Shown piece after piece: positions 62,953-64,000 of a stretch of DNA of 64,000 nt (its first letter is position 1; each line of letters begins with the position of its first letter). Under the pieces are notes generated by a model, which saw only the letters and a list, made by a program, of their open reading frames with translations, searched no databases and was not told the origin of the DNA. Source of the stretch: Labia minor (Eukaryota; Arthropoda; Insecta; Dermaptera; Spongiphoridae); contig OY720349.1 of NCBI GenBank assembly GCA_963082975.1, forward strand, positions 62,432,501-62,496,500, in the 5' to 3' direction. A program made the position numbers and the translations under genes.

Positions 62953-64000
62953 TAACTTAATATTTAATATAGATAATTAAAAAATTAAATTAATTAATTT
63001 ATATCGAAATTAATTATACGTTGTTTAATATTTGTAATCAGTACTCTTAAACCATATTCATGTACGAGTAAAAGTATATTATAACTTATTATAAATATAT
63101 TATATAATAATACCTTAAACCGTTTAGATATATTTTAAAAAAGAAAATATATTATATTATTATTAATTAATTTTAAAAACATTAAAATTTCAAATTTGTT
63201 TAAAAATCATAATTTTATATTATAATAATTATTATATTTTTATCTCATTAATATATATATTGCTGAAAAAATTACTGGTAATTTACACATATAGTAACTA
63301 ACATATAAAAAAATATTTGTTTTAAATTTATCTCTTGACATTAACAGTAATTAATTCAAAAGTAATTAAACGTAACTAATAAATATAATGAAGAAACGTA
63401 AAAGTTAACTAGAATGAAATAGAAAAAATTTCAAATAAAAATGAGTAATTGCGCCTACTAAGTCTGCAACCGATGATGATTGAAACATCGTCGTTCTTAC
63501 TCATTTTCAGTTGTTCTTCTATAAATTCTACTAGAAATTGATTAATATTGTATTCATCATATTTAAAATATTACGAGAGATTTGACATTTTTTATAGTAA
63601 ACTTTATTATCGAATAGGAATAAATCCATTAAGGACTCAAACAAATTATAAAATATGTTAAAGTAGACAATTTTCAAATCTTAATATTTAAATATTAATT
63701 TAATTTTATAGGTATATAGTCATATTAATTATTGATAACTAATTTTAGTACGTAATTGAACTCTGGAAATTACTTTAATACACGTATCATCAATATCAAT
63801 TAGGTAGAAGAGAAATACTGGAAAAACGTGCTGTTCAAGCGGAAATTATTATTACTAGAAAAAAAATATTATTCGTTAAAATTTTGAAATTAAATATAAA
63901 TGATAAATTTTCATACAAAAAGAACAGATTTACCGATTTAATTTTGAAAATATAATTATTATTTTTTTTTATGTTCTTTCTAAAGTTTACACTAGATTGA
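62953..64000. other. AT-rich stretch to window end
   Basis: No coding frame, repeat end or RNA gene is supported. Confidence 0.5.

Noticed and set aside
1-64000. LTR retroelements, Polintons or other virus-like copies
   Set aside because: I saw no LTR pairs, primer-binding sites, or capsid, integrase or envelope-like frames in the window.

Overview
This is an AT-rich animal genomic window with one recognisable multi-exon host gene inside a dense field of decayed transposable elements. Large introns, GT-AG splice sites, tRNA-derived repeats, LINEs, mariners and hAT elements show a metazoan nuclear genome. The transposase and repeat families look arthropod. They resemble, from memory only, those of parasitic copepods (sea lice), but this is inference and not verified.

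The host gene is an ANKS1 (Odin/AIDA-1 family) adaptor on the minus strand. Eight exons between 30684 and 16289 encode a conserved acidic block, two SAM domains, a proline-rich linker, a PTB domain and a glutamine-rich tail ending in a stop at 16289. Two candidate first exons, at 46385-46589 and 59718-60036, each begin with ATG and end in the same splice phase, so either can join the shared body. The nine-exon chain from 46589 is 2115 nt with no phase break (704 aa). The chain from 60036 would give 742 aa. No ankyrin repeats are visible in the window, so the models here resemble the short, ankyrin-less ANKS1B isoforms. A longer form could start beyond 64000.

Layout: 1-9720 holds a rearranged LINE, four DNA-transposon remnants or MITEs, the first copies of repeat families A and B, and two GC-richer patches that might be exons of an unseen gene. 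9721-16288 is an AT-rich desert. 16289-30684 is the ANKS1 body, whose introns carry a long-arm foldback element with an 8-bp target duplication, a mariner foldback element, a decayed mariner, a mosaic of four repeat ends, and an intron made mostly of family B pieces. 30685-59717 is the long 5' intron region with families A and B, mariner remnants, a hAT MITE, a Helitron-like element carrying a LINE tail, and SINE-like or tRNA-like sequences. 60037-64000 holds another B copy and a mariner.

The main non-gene finding is that the two abundant repeat families (A, about 640 bp, seven copies; B, about 520-580 bp, about eight copies or fragments) share little sequence but the same architecture: T-run, subterminal inverted repeat, GTCY/GT microsatellite, a short conserved module after it, subterminal repeat complement, then a perfect 3' hairpin. 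This matches the known layout of Helentron-associated elements (HINE/DINE-1 type).
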